From positions 682,001 to 746,000 of the forward strand of contig CAWGZJ010000003.1 in the NCBI GenBank assembly GCA_963826975.1: a DNA stretch of 64,000 nt. Direction: 5' to 3'. Made by a program: the position numbers and the translations under genes. The notes under the pieces are model-generated. The model did no database searches and was not told the origin of the DNA. It saw nothing but the letters and a program-made list of their open reading frames with translations. Shown here in pieces: positions 17,936 to 26,510 of this stretch (position 1 is its first letter; the number at the start of each line of letters is the position of its first letter). This DNA is from Palsa-883 sp963826975. Lineage in GTDB: Bacteria; Pseudomonadota; Alphaproteobacteria; Acetobacterales; Acetobacteraceae.

Positions 17936-18781
17936 ATGCCAGACGCCACACTCGATCATGTCGTCATCGATGCCAGGGACGGCATGGACGAAGCCGTGCG
18001 CATCTACCAGGCGCTCGGCTTTCAACTTACGCCGCGCGGCCACCACACGCTGGGCTCGATCAACAACCTGGCGATCTTCGGCACCAACTACCTGGAGCTG
18101 CTGGGCTTCGGCGAAGCTGGCGCCACACGCACGGAGCTGACGGCGTTTCCGATCGGCCTGAACGGACTGGTCTTCAAGACCGACGACGCGGAAGCCACGT
18201 TCCAACAAGCGCAGGCGGCGGGCGTTCCGGCATTGCCGGCCAACGCCTTCTCTCGCCCAGTGGAGCTGGACGGGCGGCCGCAGGATGCGCGCTTCCGCAC
18301 CACACGCGTGCCGCCGGACGTGTCAGGGATTGGCCGCGTGTATTTCTGCGAGCACCAGACACCTGAATTGGTGTGGCGCCCGGAATGGCAGGTGCATCCG
18401 AACGGGGCGCGGGAGATGGTGCGCGTACTCGTTGCGACGCACGATCCGATGCGCCAGGCCATGTTGTTCGGCAAGCTGTTCGGCAGCAACGCAATCGCCC
18501 TGCGTCCGGATCGCACCGCTTCCCTGAAGATGACCGGCGGCGGCGCGGTGGTTTTGGCATCCGCCGGCGCCACGCTCGGGCCACTGGGCGACGCAGCCCC
18601 CGATCCGGCTGGGCGGTTGGACTTCATGGCCGCGCTGGCGATCCGCGTCGCCTCGGCGCCGGCGGTGGCCAACCTGTTGCGGGGCGTGCCGGGCCTTGTC
18701 GTCGAACCGCACCGCGTCACGGTCCCGGCAAAGGCGGCGCTGAACACGACCATCCTATTCGAGGACGAGCATGCCGAATGA
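17936..18781 (+). CDS. Glyoxalase-like (VOC superfamily) protein
   Basis: A 281-residue protein of the glyoxalase-like domain type. It begins DHVVIDARDGMDEAVRIYQALGF and has GHHTLGSINNLAIF, YLELLGF, and a second half with VRVLVATHDPMRQAMLFGKLFG. VOC proteins hold a metal between paired beta-alpha-beta-beta-beta modules; the likely ligands are a His in the first strand and Glu in YLELL. The ATG at 17936 gives the expected N-terminus. Its last 11 bases overlap the acyl-CoA ligase start, so both are probably one translational unit. Substrate unknown. Confidence 0.82.
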   Translation: MPDATLDHVVIDARDGMDEAVRIYQALGFQLTPRGHHTLGSINNLAIFGTNYLELLGFGEAGATRTELTAFPIGLNGLVFKTDDAEATFQQAQAAGVPALPANAFSRPVELDGRPQDARFRTTRVPPDVSGIGRVYFCEHQTPELVWRPEWQVHPNGAREMVRVLVATHDPMRQAMLFGKLFGSNAIALRPDRTASLKMTGGGAVVLASAGATLGPLGDAAPDPAGRLDFMAALAIRVASAPAVANLLRGVPGLVVEPHRVTVPAKAALNTTILFEDEHAE

Positions 18782-20306
18782 TTTGCCGCGGGACGCGTTG
18801 CCGCCGCTGGAACCCACCACCTTCGCCAATCTCGGTGATGCGATCGAGCGCATTGGCGATCCGGCAGCGCCCGCGCTGATCGACCTGGGCGGCGAGGCGC
18901 CACCACGCACCTACAGCTACGGCGACCTGGATGCGCTGTCCGACGCGGTCGCCCGCGGATTGCTGGCGCGCGGCCTGACCCGTGGCGATCGTATCGCAAT
19001 CGTGTCGGCCAACCGCGCCGAATACCTGGCGGTGTTCCTCGGCACGATGCGCGCCGGTCTGGTGTCCGTTCCGGTCAACTTCAAGCTGCCCGCGGCGACG
19101 GTGGATTACGTCCTGCGTGACTGCGATGCGAAACTGGTGCTGTGCGACGCGGGGCGCGAGGCACTGTGTCCACCCGACCTGCCGCGCATGGTGTTCGGCG
19201 GCGACTTCGCGGCGCTGCCGGATGCTGGTCCGTTCACCTGCGTTACGCCCGAGCCGCGCGAGCCGGCGATGTTTCTTTACACATCCGGTTCCACCGGGCG
19301 GCCGAAAGGCGTCGTGCTGTCGCATCAGAGCCATCTATGGGTGATCGACATGCGCCGGCGGGCACCGTCGCCGGACGATCACCGCGTGCTGGTGGCGGCG
19401 CCACTCTATCACATGAACGCGTTGGCAGTGTGCCAGGCGGCACTGGGGCAGCGCGACACGATCGTTCTGCTGCCGAGTTTTACCCCGGCCAGCTACATTG
19501 ACGCGGTCGGCGCGGCCCGGGTAACCGCGTTGACCTCGGTGCCCACCATGATCGCCATGATGCTGCGTGAGGAATCGCGCATGGCGCACACGGACCTGTC
19601 CTCGGTGTCCGCCATCCGTATGGGCTCGGCGCCGGTCTCCCGCACCCTTCTGGCCGCCACGCGCCGCGCCTTCCCGCGCGCCGCGATTACCAACGGCTAC
19701 GGCACGACGGAGGCCGGACCGATCGTGTTCGCACCACACCCGGACGGGTTGCCGACGCCGGAGCTGTCGCTGGGCGTTGCGCATCCGCGCGTGCGGTTGC
19801 GGCTGGTGGCGGGCGACGACCAGGACGCCAACGAGGGTGTGCTGGAAATGCGCTGTCCGGCCATGATGAACGAATACCACAACCAGCCCGACATGACGCA
19901 CAAGGCGATCACCGCGGACGGGTTCTACCGCACTGGCGACGTGTTCCGCCGTGATGTCGACGGGTTCTACACGTTCGTTGGCCGCGCGGACGACATGTTC
20001 GTCAGCGGCGGGGAGAACGTCTATCCCGGCGAGATCGAGAAGATGCTGGAACGCCACCCCGACATCCACCAGGCCGCGGTCGTTCCGGTCGAGGACGAAA
20101 TTAAGGGCCAGAAGCCCGTGGCGTTCGTGGTTGCGCGTTTGGGCGCGGTATTGACCGAGCAAGCGGTGAAGGACTTCGCGCTGGCCAACGCCGCGCCCTA
20201 TTTGCATCCGCGCCGCGTGTGGTTCCTGACGGAACTGCCGCTGGCCGGCACCAACAAGGTGGACCGGCGGTCACTGATGCAGCGTGCCGCCCAAGAAGCC
20301 GGCTAG
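18771..20306 (+). CDS. Acyl-CoA synthetase / AMP-dependent acid-CoA ligase
   Basis: ANL-family enzyme, 511 residues, that activates a carboxylic acid to acyl-AMP and then acyl-CoA. The ATP loop is YTSGSTGRPKG (170-180). Other motifs are NGYGTTEAGP, FYRTGDVFRRD and GGENVYPGEIEKMLERHPDI, with the C-terminal catalytic lysine in GTNKVDRRSL. GAGG sits 6 nt before the ATG. It overlaps the VOC gene and is followed on the same strand by an MDR oxidoreductase and a PaaI thioesterase, which suggests catabolism of an aromatic or branched acid through CoA thioesters. Substrate not readable. Confidence 0.9.
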   Translation: MPNDLPRDALPPLEPTTFANLGDAIERIGDPAAPALIDLGGEAPPRTYSYGDLDALSDAVARGLLARGLTRGDRIAIVSANRAEYLAVFLGTMRAGLVSVPVNFKLPAATVDYVLRDCDAKLVLCDAGREALCPPDLPRMVFGGDFAALPDAGPFTCVTPEPREPAMFLYTSGSTGRPKGVVLSHQSHLWVIDMRRRAPSPDDHRVLVAAPLYHMNALAVCQAALGQRDTIVLLPSFTPASYIDAVGAARVTALTSVPTMIAMMLREESRMAHTDLSSVSAIRMGSAPVSRTLLAATRRAFPRAAITNGYGTTEAGPIVFAPHPDGLPTPELSLGVAHPRVRLRLVAGDDQDANEGVLEMRCPAMMNEYHNQPDMTHKAITADGFYRTGDVFRRDVDGFYTFVGRADDMFVSGGENVYPGEIEKMLERHPDIHQAAVVPVEDEIKGQKPVAFVVARLGAVLTEQAVKDFALANAAPYLHPRRVWFLTELPLAGTNKVDRRSLMQRAAQEAG

Positions 20307-20541
20307 CCCGCATTTCGTATACTGTTGCAGGATGATGGCGCGGCAAGCACCCCGCCAGCGCCCGCGAGAGTGTGAGAAACTCGGGCTAGGTGTTTTCCGA
20401 GGCTATGCGGTCCGTTGGCGCACGGCCACGCTGATGCTGATCAACTCCCTACGAGAGTGATCCCATACCCTGCGCTCGGTCCTGACATTCCCCGAGCCTG
20501 GGGGCATGCCGTGCCCTCCGTGTCACCATCAGGAGCCTCCT

Positions 20542-20871
20542 ATGAGGAAATCATTGTTTTCAATCGTCACCGCGTCCGCACTTGTGGCGGGTGCCGGGCT
20601 TGCTTCGGCCCAGACGACCACTACCACGACCACCTGGACGCCTGCTCAAGGGACCGCGATCACGCAATACTCGACGAGCCAGAACTACCAATCTTTCAGC
20701 GATCCCACTCTGACTCCAACCGTCGGCATGGCGCTACCCGGGACCGTCACGATGTACCCGTTGCCAACGACGGTGGTCGCCCCGACGCCGGGCGCCTACA
20801 GCTACAGCATCATCAACAACCAGCCCGTTGTTGTGGAAACGACCACCCGGAAAGTCGTCCACACCTGGTAA
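20542..20871 (+). CDS. Secreted DUF1236-like protein
   Basis: A 109-residue exported protein. The signal peptide is MRKSLFSIVTASALVAGAG to ASAQ, then a Thr-rich segment and a C-terminal block PGTVTMYPLP to YSIINNQPVVVETTTRKVV. That block matches the DUF1236 pattern of a beta-rich module found in alphaproteobacterial envelope proteins. AGGAG is 7 nt before the ATG at 20542; an in-frame ATG at 20506 would spoil the signal peptide. A hairpin terminator follows. Confidence 0.72.
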   Translation: MRKSLFSIVTASALVAGAGLASAQTTTTTTTWTPAQGTAITQYSTSQNYQSFSDPTLTPTVGMALPGTVTMYPLPTTVVAPTPGAYSYSIINNQPVVVETTTRKVVHTW

Positions 20872-20887
20872 CAGCCGCCGATCGGAA

Positions 20888-20919
20888 ATGGGCGCGCTAT
20901 CTCCCGGTAGCGCGCCCAT
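20888..20919 (+). terminator. Hairpin terminator after DUF1236-like gene
   Basis: ATGGGCGCGCTA and its exact complement TAGCGCGCCCAT form a 12-bp stem around an 8-base loop, 17 bases after the stop codon. The T-run downstream is poor, so termination may be partial. Confidence 0.65.
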
Positions 20920-20978
20920 CTGTTGATCCGGACAATCCTCGACGCAATCTGCACGAAAACAAACTCCGGATAAGATCG

Positions 20979-21006
20979 TTGTTATGAGAGTATTGTCCGA
21001 TACATT
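20979..21006 (+). promoter_or_regulatory. Possible sigma-70-like promoter
   Basis: TTGTTA and TACATT are separated by 16 bases in an AT-rich patch that is unusual for this GC-rich DNA, about 180 bases before the MDR oxidoreductase. The remaining bases from 20920 to 21189 show no gene. Assignment rests on sequence resemblance only. Confidence 0.3.
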
Positions 21007-21189
21007 ATGTGTTGCGTAATAATGGAGCGTGCGTGGACCGGACTGTCTGCAACTCAAGCAGCAAACGTAAGACGGGTCAGCGACGGGCATTCGGCGTCGC
21101 GAAGTTCGCAGCCCGCGGTCGGGCCAGGGTAGCGCGGCTCGTGGCACAGTTGCACAATGATCCAACTGACGGTCCGGGGGACAGGCACG

Positions 21190-22203
21190 ATGAAGGCGAT
21201 GGTGCTGCGCGAGCACGGTGGCAACGACCGGTTGCGCTACGAGACGGACTTTCCCGATCCGGTACCCAATGACGGCGACGTGGTGCTGCGCGTCCGCGCC
21301 TGCTCGTTCAACTATCACGACGTTTTTACCCGCCGTGGCATGCCGGGCATTCGCATTCCGATGCCGGCGATCATGGGACTGGACGTGGCCGGCGAGATCG
21401 CGGCGATCGGGCCGGGCGTACGGGGCTGGTCGGTCGGCGATCGCGTCGTAGTCGATCCGATCAATCGCGTCGAAGGCGGGTTGATGGGTGAGACGGTGCA
21501 CGGCGGCCTGGCTGAGCTGTGCCGTGCCCGCGCGCACCAGCTTATTCGCCTGCCGGAAGGTGTCACCTTCGAACAGGCTGCCGCGTTGCCCTGCGCCTAC
21601 GGCACTGCACTGCGCATGATGTATACCAATGGCGGCGTGCGAGCGGGTGAGAAGGTGCTGATCCTGGGTGCCAGTGGCGGGGTCGGTGTCTGCTGCGTGC
21701 AACTTGCCAAACTCGCCGGAGCGACGGTCATCGCCTGCGCCGGATCGGCGGAAAAGGAGGCTCGACTGCGCGCACTCGGCGCCGACCACACGATCAATTA
21801 CCACGAACAGGACTTCGTCAAAGCTGTCTATGGCCTGTTCGGAAAACCGGTGCGCCGTGGTGAGGGCACCGACCGCGGCGTCGATGTCGTGGTCAACTAC
21901 ACCGGTGGCGACACCTGGACCAAATCGTTGCGTGTGCTGCGCGTTGGCGGACGCCTGCTGACCTGCGGCGCCACCGCGGGCTACGACCCGCCGGAGGACA
22001 TCCGCTTCATCTGGACCTTCGAGCTGAAGGTCCTGGGATCGAACGGCTGGGCGCGCGAGGATGTCATTGCGCTGCTGGACCTTGTGCAATCCGGCAAGCT
22101 TGCGGCGGTCGTGGACGAGACCTATCCGCTGGAGCGCGCCGCGGAGGCACTGCAACGCATCGAGGACCGCAAGGTGGTCGGCAAGCTGGTGGTCGCGCCA
22201 TGA
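21190..22203 (+). CDS. Zinc-type alcohol dehydrogenase / quinone oxidoreductase (MDR family)
   Basis: Medium-chain dehydrogenase/reductase of 337 residues. The N-terminal catalytic domain has MKAMVLREHGGNDRLRYE and FNYHDVFTRRGMPG. The Rossmann domain carries ILGASGGVGVCCVQLAK, with dinucleotide specificity not clear. It lacks the usual cysteine cluster for structural zinc, so it is closer to the quinone oxidoreductase-like group. The ATG at 21190 has GGGGGA about 9 nt upstream. Its stop overlaps the thioesterase start as ATGA, so the pair is co-translated. It may reduce an enoyl or quinone intermediate. Confidence 0.85.
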   Translation: MKAMVLREHGGNDRLRYETDFPDPVPNDGDVVLRVRACSFNYHDVFTRRGMPGIRIPMPAIMGLDVAGEIAAIGPGVRGWSVGDRVVVDPINRVEGGLMGETVHGGLAELCRARAHQLIRLPEGVTFEQAAALPCAYGTALRMMYTNGGVRAGEKVLILGASGGVGVCCVQLAKLAGATVIACAGSAEKEARLRALGADHTINYHEQDFVKAVYGLFGKPVRRGEGTDRGVDVVVNYTGGDTWTKSLRVLRVGGRLLTCGATAGYDPPEDIRFIWTFELKVLGSNGWAREDVIALLDLVQSGKLAAVVDETYPLERAAEALQRIEDRKVVGKLVVAP

Positions 22204-22634
22204 GCACGTCGTCGGCGAGTATGGAACCGCTGAGCGCGGAACAGCTTCAGGAACGGCTCGCGCATTCCACGTTCATCGACTTCATGGGATTGATCGTGAT
22301 CTCCGCCGATCCGGAGAAGCAGGAGGTGGTGATGCGGGCGCCCATGCGTCCGGAGTTCGAGCGCGGCAAGGGTTCCGGGCAGTGGCATGGCGGGCCGATG
22401 GCGGCGGTGATCGATACGGTGGGCGACTTCGCGTTGGTAATGCTGCTCGGCCGTCCGCTGCCCACGGTCAATTTCCGCGTGGATTACCTGCGTCCGGCGA
22501 TAAACACCGCGCTGGTGGTGACCGCGTGTGTGCGCCGCAACGGCAGGACTGTCGGCGTGGTGGACATCGATGTGGCCGATGAGGCCGGGCAGTTATTGGC
22601 GATCGGTCGCGCGACGTACGCTACGGCCGCGTGA
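22200..22634 (+). CDS. PaaI-family acyl-CoA thioesterase
   Basis: Hotdog-fold thioesterase of 144 residues, expected to hydrolyse an acyl- or aryl-CoA. Family pattern is seen in GQWHGGPMAAVIDTVGDFALV, the hotdog helix with its catalytic Asp/Glu region, and in VNFRVDYLRPA. It overlaps the preceding MDR gene by four bases. Its position after a CoA ligase and oxidoreductase is typical of a CoA-dependent degradation or detoxification set. It converges on the amidohydrolase operon. Confidence 0.85.
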   Translation: MSTSSASMEPLSAEQLQERLAHSTFIDFMGLIVISADPEKQEVVMRAPMRPEFERGKGSGQWHGGPMAAVIDTVGDFALVMLLGRPLPTVNFRVDYLRPAINTALVVTACVRRNGRTVGVVDIDVADEAGQLLAIGRATYATAA

Positions 22635-22695
22635 TCCGGAACGAACGAGGCTTTTCCGCCCTACTCGTTCCCGCAGCGACGCTGTCGGTGGCAGG

Positions 22696-23808
22696 TCATC
22701 TTGGCTGATACAGGTTCATCGCGTTGTTGAAGAAGAAATCACGGCGCTTCTGTTCCGGTAGCGGCATCGGCAGCACCTGGGTCGGATCGTCGAAGTCCCA
22801 GTGCGGATAGTCGGTGGCGAACAGCAGCCGGTCCCAGCCGATCCAATCGATCGCATCCAGCACGTGTTCGCGGGGCTGTGGCTCTTCCATTGGCTGCGTG
22901 GTCAGCCACACGCGTTCGCGGATATATTCGGATGGCGCGCGCGTCAGGTATGGCGTTTCCACCTTCAGCCGGCGCCACAGCTTGTCCAGCCGCCAGGCCA
23001 ACGAGGGCAGCCACGCAAACCCGGACTCGATCAGCACCAGCCGGAAATTCGGGATGCGCTCGAACACGCCCTCGATCACCAGGCTGGTCAGGAAGGACTG
23101 CGCCGACTGCGCGTGCCCGACCATGTCCTCGATATAGAACGACGGCCAGCCGCTGCCGCTGACCGGGTAACCGCCGAAGCCGAACGCATGCACGCCGACC
23201 GGCAGGTTGGCCGCCGCCGCCGCCTCGTAGATCTTCCAGTAGCGCTTCTGCCCCGGTGGGTCGGCGGTGCGCGTGACCATCAGCACCTGGGCGAATCGCT
23301 CATCGCCGGCCCAGCGTTCGATCTCCTTCACCGCAGCCTCGGTGTCCTCATACGGCACCACGATGGAGCCCCGCAGGCGCGGTTCCTTCGACAGCCATTC
23401 CGCCTCCAGCCAAAGATTGGTGGCAGCGCACACCGCAGCCCCGAACTCGCGATTCTGGAAGCTCGATCCGTTGTCGCCGGTCGCGTTCAGGATGCCGAGC
23501 TGGATGTTGTTCTCGTCCAGCAACTGTTTCTGCAGGAACGCCAGGCTGCTGCCGGGCCGTCCGCCCTCGGGCGGCCATGCGTCGCGGCGCGAGGCGTTGG
23601 GCTGGCTTTTCGGATAGGCCGGGCCGGCCTGGTAGGCCTGCCGCGGCCGGCTGCCGAAGGTCTGCAGGTGCTCCTTCCAGCGCTGTTCCAGGAACGGAAA
23701 GAGGTCCGCGGCCGATTTGCGCTGCGGATGGATATCGCCGTCGGCAATGGCCAGCGTCGATGTGTTCGCCGGCTGGATTGTCGGCGCAGGCGCGACCTGG
23801 ACGTTCAT
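22696..23808 (-). CDS. Amidohydrolase, pair member A1 (COG2159)
   Basis: A 370-residue TIM-barrel metal enzyme of the ACMSD/resorcylate decarboxylase type. The first-strand motif is DGDIHP (Asp25-x-His27) in place of HxH; His207 (GVHAFGFGG), Glu261 (LIESGFAWLP) and Asp333 (FATDYPHWDF) are the other probable active-site residues. It resembles A2 (25404-26510) more than B1, sharing DAWPPEGGRPGS-like and IGWDR blocks. The start overlaps the B1 stop as ATGA, so A1 and B1 are probably made in equal amounts. It is the last gene of the operon. Reaction unknown: hydrolysis or non-oxidative decarboxylation. Confidence 0.85.
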   Translation of the reverse strand: MNVQVAPAPTIQPANTSTLAIADGDIHPQRKSAADLFPFLEQRWKEHLQTFGSRPRQAYQAGPAYPKSQPNASRRDAWPPEGGRPGSSLAFLQKQLLDENNIQLGILNATGDNGSSFQNREFGAAVCAATNLWLEAEWLSKEPRLRGSIVVPYEDTEAAVKEIERWAGDERFAQVLMVTRTADPPGQKRYWKIYEAAAAANLPVGVHAFGFGGYPVSGSGWPSFYIEDMVGHAQSAQSFLTSLVIEGVFERIPNFRLVLIESGFAWLPSLAWRLDKLWRRLKVETPYLTRAPSEYIRERVWLTTQPMEEPQPREHVLDAIDWIGWDRLLFATDYPHWDFDDPTQVLPMPLPEQKRRDFFFNNAMNLYQPR

Positions 23809-24917
23809 TGGGCTGTCTCCGACAGGCTGGGAACCGTTTCAGTCAGGCGCGAGTAAGTCTCCCGCGGATTGTCGAACATGATCTTCCGCGTAAGCTCCGG
23901 TGACAAGCCCTCCGGCAACACCGCGTCGCCGTCGAATTGCCAATGCGGATAGTCGGTGGAGAACAGCAACAACTCGTCGGAACCCATGTGATCGAGCAGC
24001 CGCTGGAATGCTTCCGTGGTCGGCGGCGCGTCGCACGGTTGGATCGTCAGCCGGACATTGGATCGCACGATGTCCGACGGCGCGCGATCCACCCAGGGGA
24101 CCTCCATGCGCAGTCCGCGCCAGAACTTCGTCAGCCGCCACAGATGCGCCGGCAGCCAGGTGAAGCCGGATTCGATCAGCACGACCTTCAGGGCCGGAAA
24201 CTTGGTGAACACGCCTTCGCAGACCAGGCTGGAGAGGCCCTGCTGGAATGCGGCGGCCTGCGCGGCATAGTCCTCGGTGTAGTAGGTCGGCCAGCCGAGC
24301 GGCGTCACCGGGTGGCGGTAGGAACTGCCCGCGTGGATGCCAATCGGCAGCCCGTGGCGCTCGGCGGCGGCGTAGATCGGCCAGTAATGCCGCTTGCCCA
24401 GTGGCATATCGCCCATCACCAGCATCAGCACCTGGACGAACCGGTGGTCAGGGGCGACGCGCTCGATCTCGTCAACCGCCATCTCGGGGTTCTGCACCGG
24501 CACCACGATGGACGCGCGCAGCCGCGGTTCCTTGTCGAGCCATTCGGCCGCCATCCAGTCATTCACGGCGCGCGCGAAGCCGGCGCCCAGGTCCTCGCTG
24601 AACAGAAGCTGCACGCCGTACAGGCAGTTGCAGATGCCGAGGCCGATCTTGAATGGATCGAGTGCCTGACTGCGCATCAGCTCCAGGTCGGACGCTGGCT
24701 TGCGACCCTTCGGCCGCCAGTCCGGGCGCGCGGTCAGCGGCGAGTTGGCGGGATAGGCGATCAACTCCAGCTCATGCATGCCGCGCTGGATGATGGTGTC
24801 GCGCCAATGGTCGGACAGATAGGGATGCAGCGCCTTGAGGTTGGGCACCGCGGGATGAAGGTCGCAGTCGATCGCGCCTGGTGGCAGTTCGTGCGTCGCT
24901 TCGGTCGTGGGCGGCAT
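23805..24917 (-). CDS. Amidohydrolase, pair member B1 (COG2159)
   Basis: A 370-residue TIM-barrel enzyme paralogous to B2 (26507-27592). Visible are IDCDLHPAVP (Asp19-x-His21), ARPDWRPKGRKP, GLPIGIHAGSSYRHP, VVLIESGFTWLPAHLWRLTKFWRG and LLFSTDYPHWQFDGD. It starts one base after the Rieske stop and overlaps A1 by four bases. The B type differs from A in LDPFKIGLGICN and WPTYYTEDYAAQ. A and B may form a hetero-oligomer, which the conserved coupling suggests. Its substrate cannot be inferred from sequence. Confidence 0.85.
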   Translation of the reverse strand: MPPTTEATHELPPGAIDCDLHPAVPNLKALHPYLSDHWRDTIIQRGMHELELIAYPANSPLTARPDWRPKGRKPASDLELMRSQALDPFKIGLGICNCLYGVQLLFSEDLGAGFARAVNDWMAAEWLDKEPRLRASIVVPVQNPEMAVDEIERVAPDHRFVQVLMLVMGDMPLGKRHYWPIYAAAERHGLPIGIHAGSSYRHPVTPLGWPTYYTEDYAAQAAAFQQGLSSLVCEGVFTKFPALKVVLIESGFTWLPAHLWRLTKFWRGLRMEVPWVDRAPSDIVRSNVRLTIQPCDAPPTTEAFQRLLDHMGSDELLLFSTDYPHWQFDGDAVLPEGLSPELTRKIMFDNPRETYSRLTETVPSLSETAQ

Positions 24918-24918
24918 G

Positions 24919-25332
24919 CTACACGTCCACCACCACGTAATTCTCTTCCACGCTGACCGGCACGGTTTCGGCTACGAGATGACGTTCGAGCACCTCGCCG
25001 CCCTGGGCAATCTCCACCGGATAGCTTCGCGCCCGAATCGCCTCTGGATCGGTCACGGAATGGCCTGTGCGAATATCGAACTCCCAGCCGTGCCACGGGC
25101 ACCGCAGGATCTCGCCCCGGCGCGAGTAGACATAGGCCCCCGGCTCCGACGCCTCGACCAGGCCGGTGATGAACCCGCCGCAGAGACTGCCGCCCTGATG
25201 CGGGCATCGGTCGAACAGGCCGAAATACTCGCCGCTGACGTTGAAGATCGCGATGGCGCGGCCCCGCACCGAGACACGCTTGCGCGCGCCCGGTGGGATC
25301 TCGCTGGTCGTTGCCACGACGTGACGGCTCAT
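24919..25332 (-). CDS. Rieske [2Fe-2S] ferredoxin-like protein
   Basis: A 137-residue soluble Rieske protein. The cluster ligands are Cys43 and His45 (CPHQGGSL) and Cys78 and His81 (CPWHGWEF). No transmembrane helix and no oxygenase catalytic domain are present, so it is an electron carrier or the Rieske half of a split oxygenase. It lies between the two amidohydrolase pairs in one operon. No matching reductase or oxygenase alpha subunit is in the window, so its partner is elsewhere or the operon uses it in an undescribed way. Confidence 0.88.
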   Translation of the reverse strand: MSRHVVATTSEIPPGARKRVSVRGRAIAIFNVSGEYFGLFDRCPHQGGSLCGGFITGLVEASEPGAYVYSRRGEILRCPWHGWEFDIRTGHSVTDPEAIRARSYPVEIAQGGEVLERHLVAETVPVSVEENYVVVDV

Positions 25333-25333
25333 T

Positions 25334-25390
25334 CAGGCTCTCCGATAGTGGGGGCAGGCTCTCCGATAGCAGGGGCAGGCTCTCCGATAG
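25334..25390. repeat. Three 21-bp tandem repeats inside operon
   Basis: CAGGCTCTCCGATAG recurs at 25334, 25355 and 25376 with a six-base spacer similar to TGGGGG or CAGGGG. The array fills the gap between the A2 stop and the Rieske start. Confidence 0.75.
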
Positions 25391-25403
25391 CGACGGGCAC
25401 GGG

Positions 25404-26510
25404 TCAGCGGAAGTGGTAAACGGCCATCGCGTTGTCGCGCAGGATCATGCGCTCCTCTTGATCCGACAGCCGGATGCGCCACGCGGTGTGCGGGTCGTCG
25501 TAGTCCCAGTGCGGATAGTCGCTGGAATAGACGATGCGGTCCCAGCCGATCCATTCGAACACCTGGCGCAGATCTTCGGGGTTCTCCGGCTCCTCCACTG
25601 GCTGTGTCGCGACCCAAAGATTACTGCGCAGATACTCCGACGGCGGGCGCTTCAAGTGCGACAGTTCAGTCCGCATCTTCTTCCAGTGGTTGTCCAGCCG
25701 CCAGCCCAGCGTCGGCACCCACGCGAAGCCGCCCTCGATCATCACCACCTTCAGGTTCGGGAACGCTTCGAACACGCCCTCGAGGATCAGGCTCGCCGCC
25801 TGGTTCTGCATGGAATGGACCAGCATATGGTGGTCCTCGATGTAGAACTGTGGCCAGCCGCCGGCCGACGGTGCGCTGTTCTGCGTGCCGCCGATATGCA
25901 GCCCGATCGACAAATTATTGGCCTGCGCCGCGGCGAAGATCGGCCAGTAGCGCTTGCGCCCGAGCGGCTCGCTGGTCTTCGAACCAAGCTGGATCTGCGC
26001 GAAGGCCGGATCCCCGGCGCGCGCCTCGATCTCCTTCACCGCTTCCGCCGGATCATCCTGCGGCACCAGGATCGACGCACGCAGCCGAGGCTCGGGCACG
26101 TAGAACGCCTGCTTCTGCCACTCGTTCATTGCGGTGCAGAAGGCCGCGGCCGCCTCGTGGTTGCGGGCGATGTTGGCGTTCAGTAACGGTTCCAGCACGC
26201 CGAACGCGATGTTGCTGGCATCCAGATGCTGCTCACGCATGAAGTCCACGTCGGAGCCAGGCAGCCCGCCGCCCGGCGGCCACGAATCGCGCCGGCAGGT
26301 GTTGGGCGCGAACCGCGGATACGTGCCGCGCGCGGCATAAGGGCCGCAGACGAACTTGTCGTATTCCGACAGATACTGCCGCCAATGCGCCGACAGGTAC
26401 GGGTCAAGGTCGCGTGGCGACTTCATGTAGGGATGGATATCGGTGTCGATGATCCCGATCCGCGACGCGGCCTCGGGCTGGTGGTCCAGACGTTCCGCGG
26501 TCACGCTCAT
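25404..26510 (-). CDS. Amidohydrolase, pair member A2 (COG2159)
   Basis: A 368-residue barrel enzyme, paralogue of A1. It has IDTDIHPYMKSP (Asp24-x-His26), RRDSWPPGGGLPGSD, SIGLHIGGTQNSAP, VVMIEGGFAWVPTLGWRLDNHW and YSSDYPHWDYDDPH. The start overlaps the B2 stop as ATGA, the same coupling seen for B1-A1. The stop is followed by a 21-bp repeat array and the Rieske gene. Both A proteins keep the same four putative active-site residues, so both are probably active on related substrates. Confidence 0.85.
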   Translation of the reverse strand: MSVTAERLDHQPEAASRIGIIDTDIHPYMKSPRDLDPYLSAHWRQYLSEYDKFVCGPYAARGTYPRFAPNTCRRDSWPPGGGLPGSDVDFMREQHLDASNIAFGVLEPLLNANIARNHEAAAAFCTAMNEWQKQAFYVPEPRLRASILVPQDDPAEAVKEIEARAGDPAFAQIQLGSKTSEPLGRKRYWPIFAAAQANNLSIGLHIGGTQNSAPSAGGWPQFYIEDHHMLVHSMQNQAASLILEGVFEAFPNLKVVMIEGGFAWVPTLGWRLDNHWKKMRTELSHLKRPPSEYLRSNLWVATQPVEEPENPEDLRQVFEWIGWDRIVYSSDYPHWDYDDPHTAWRIRLSDQEERMILRDNAMAVYHFR

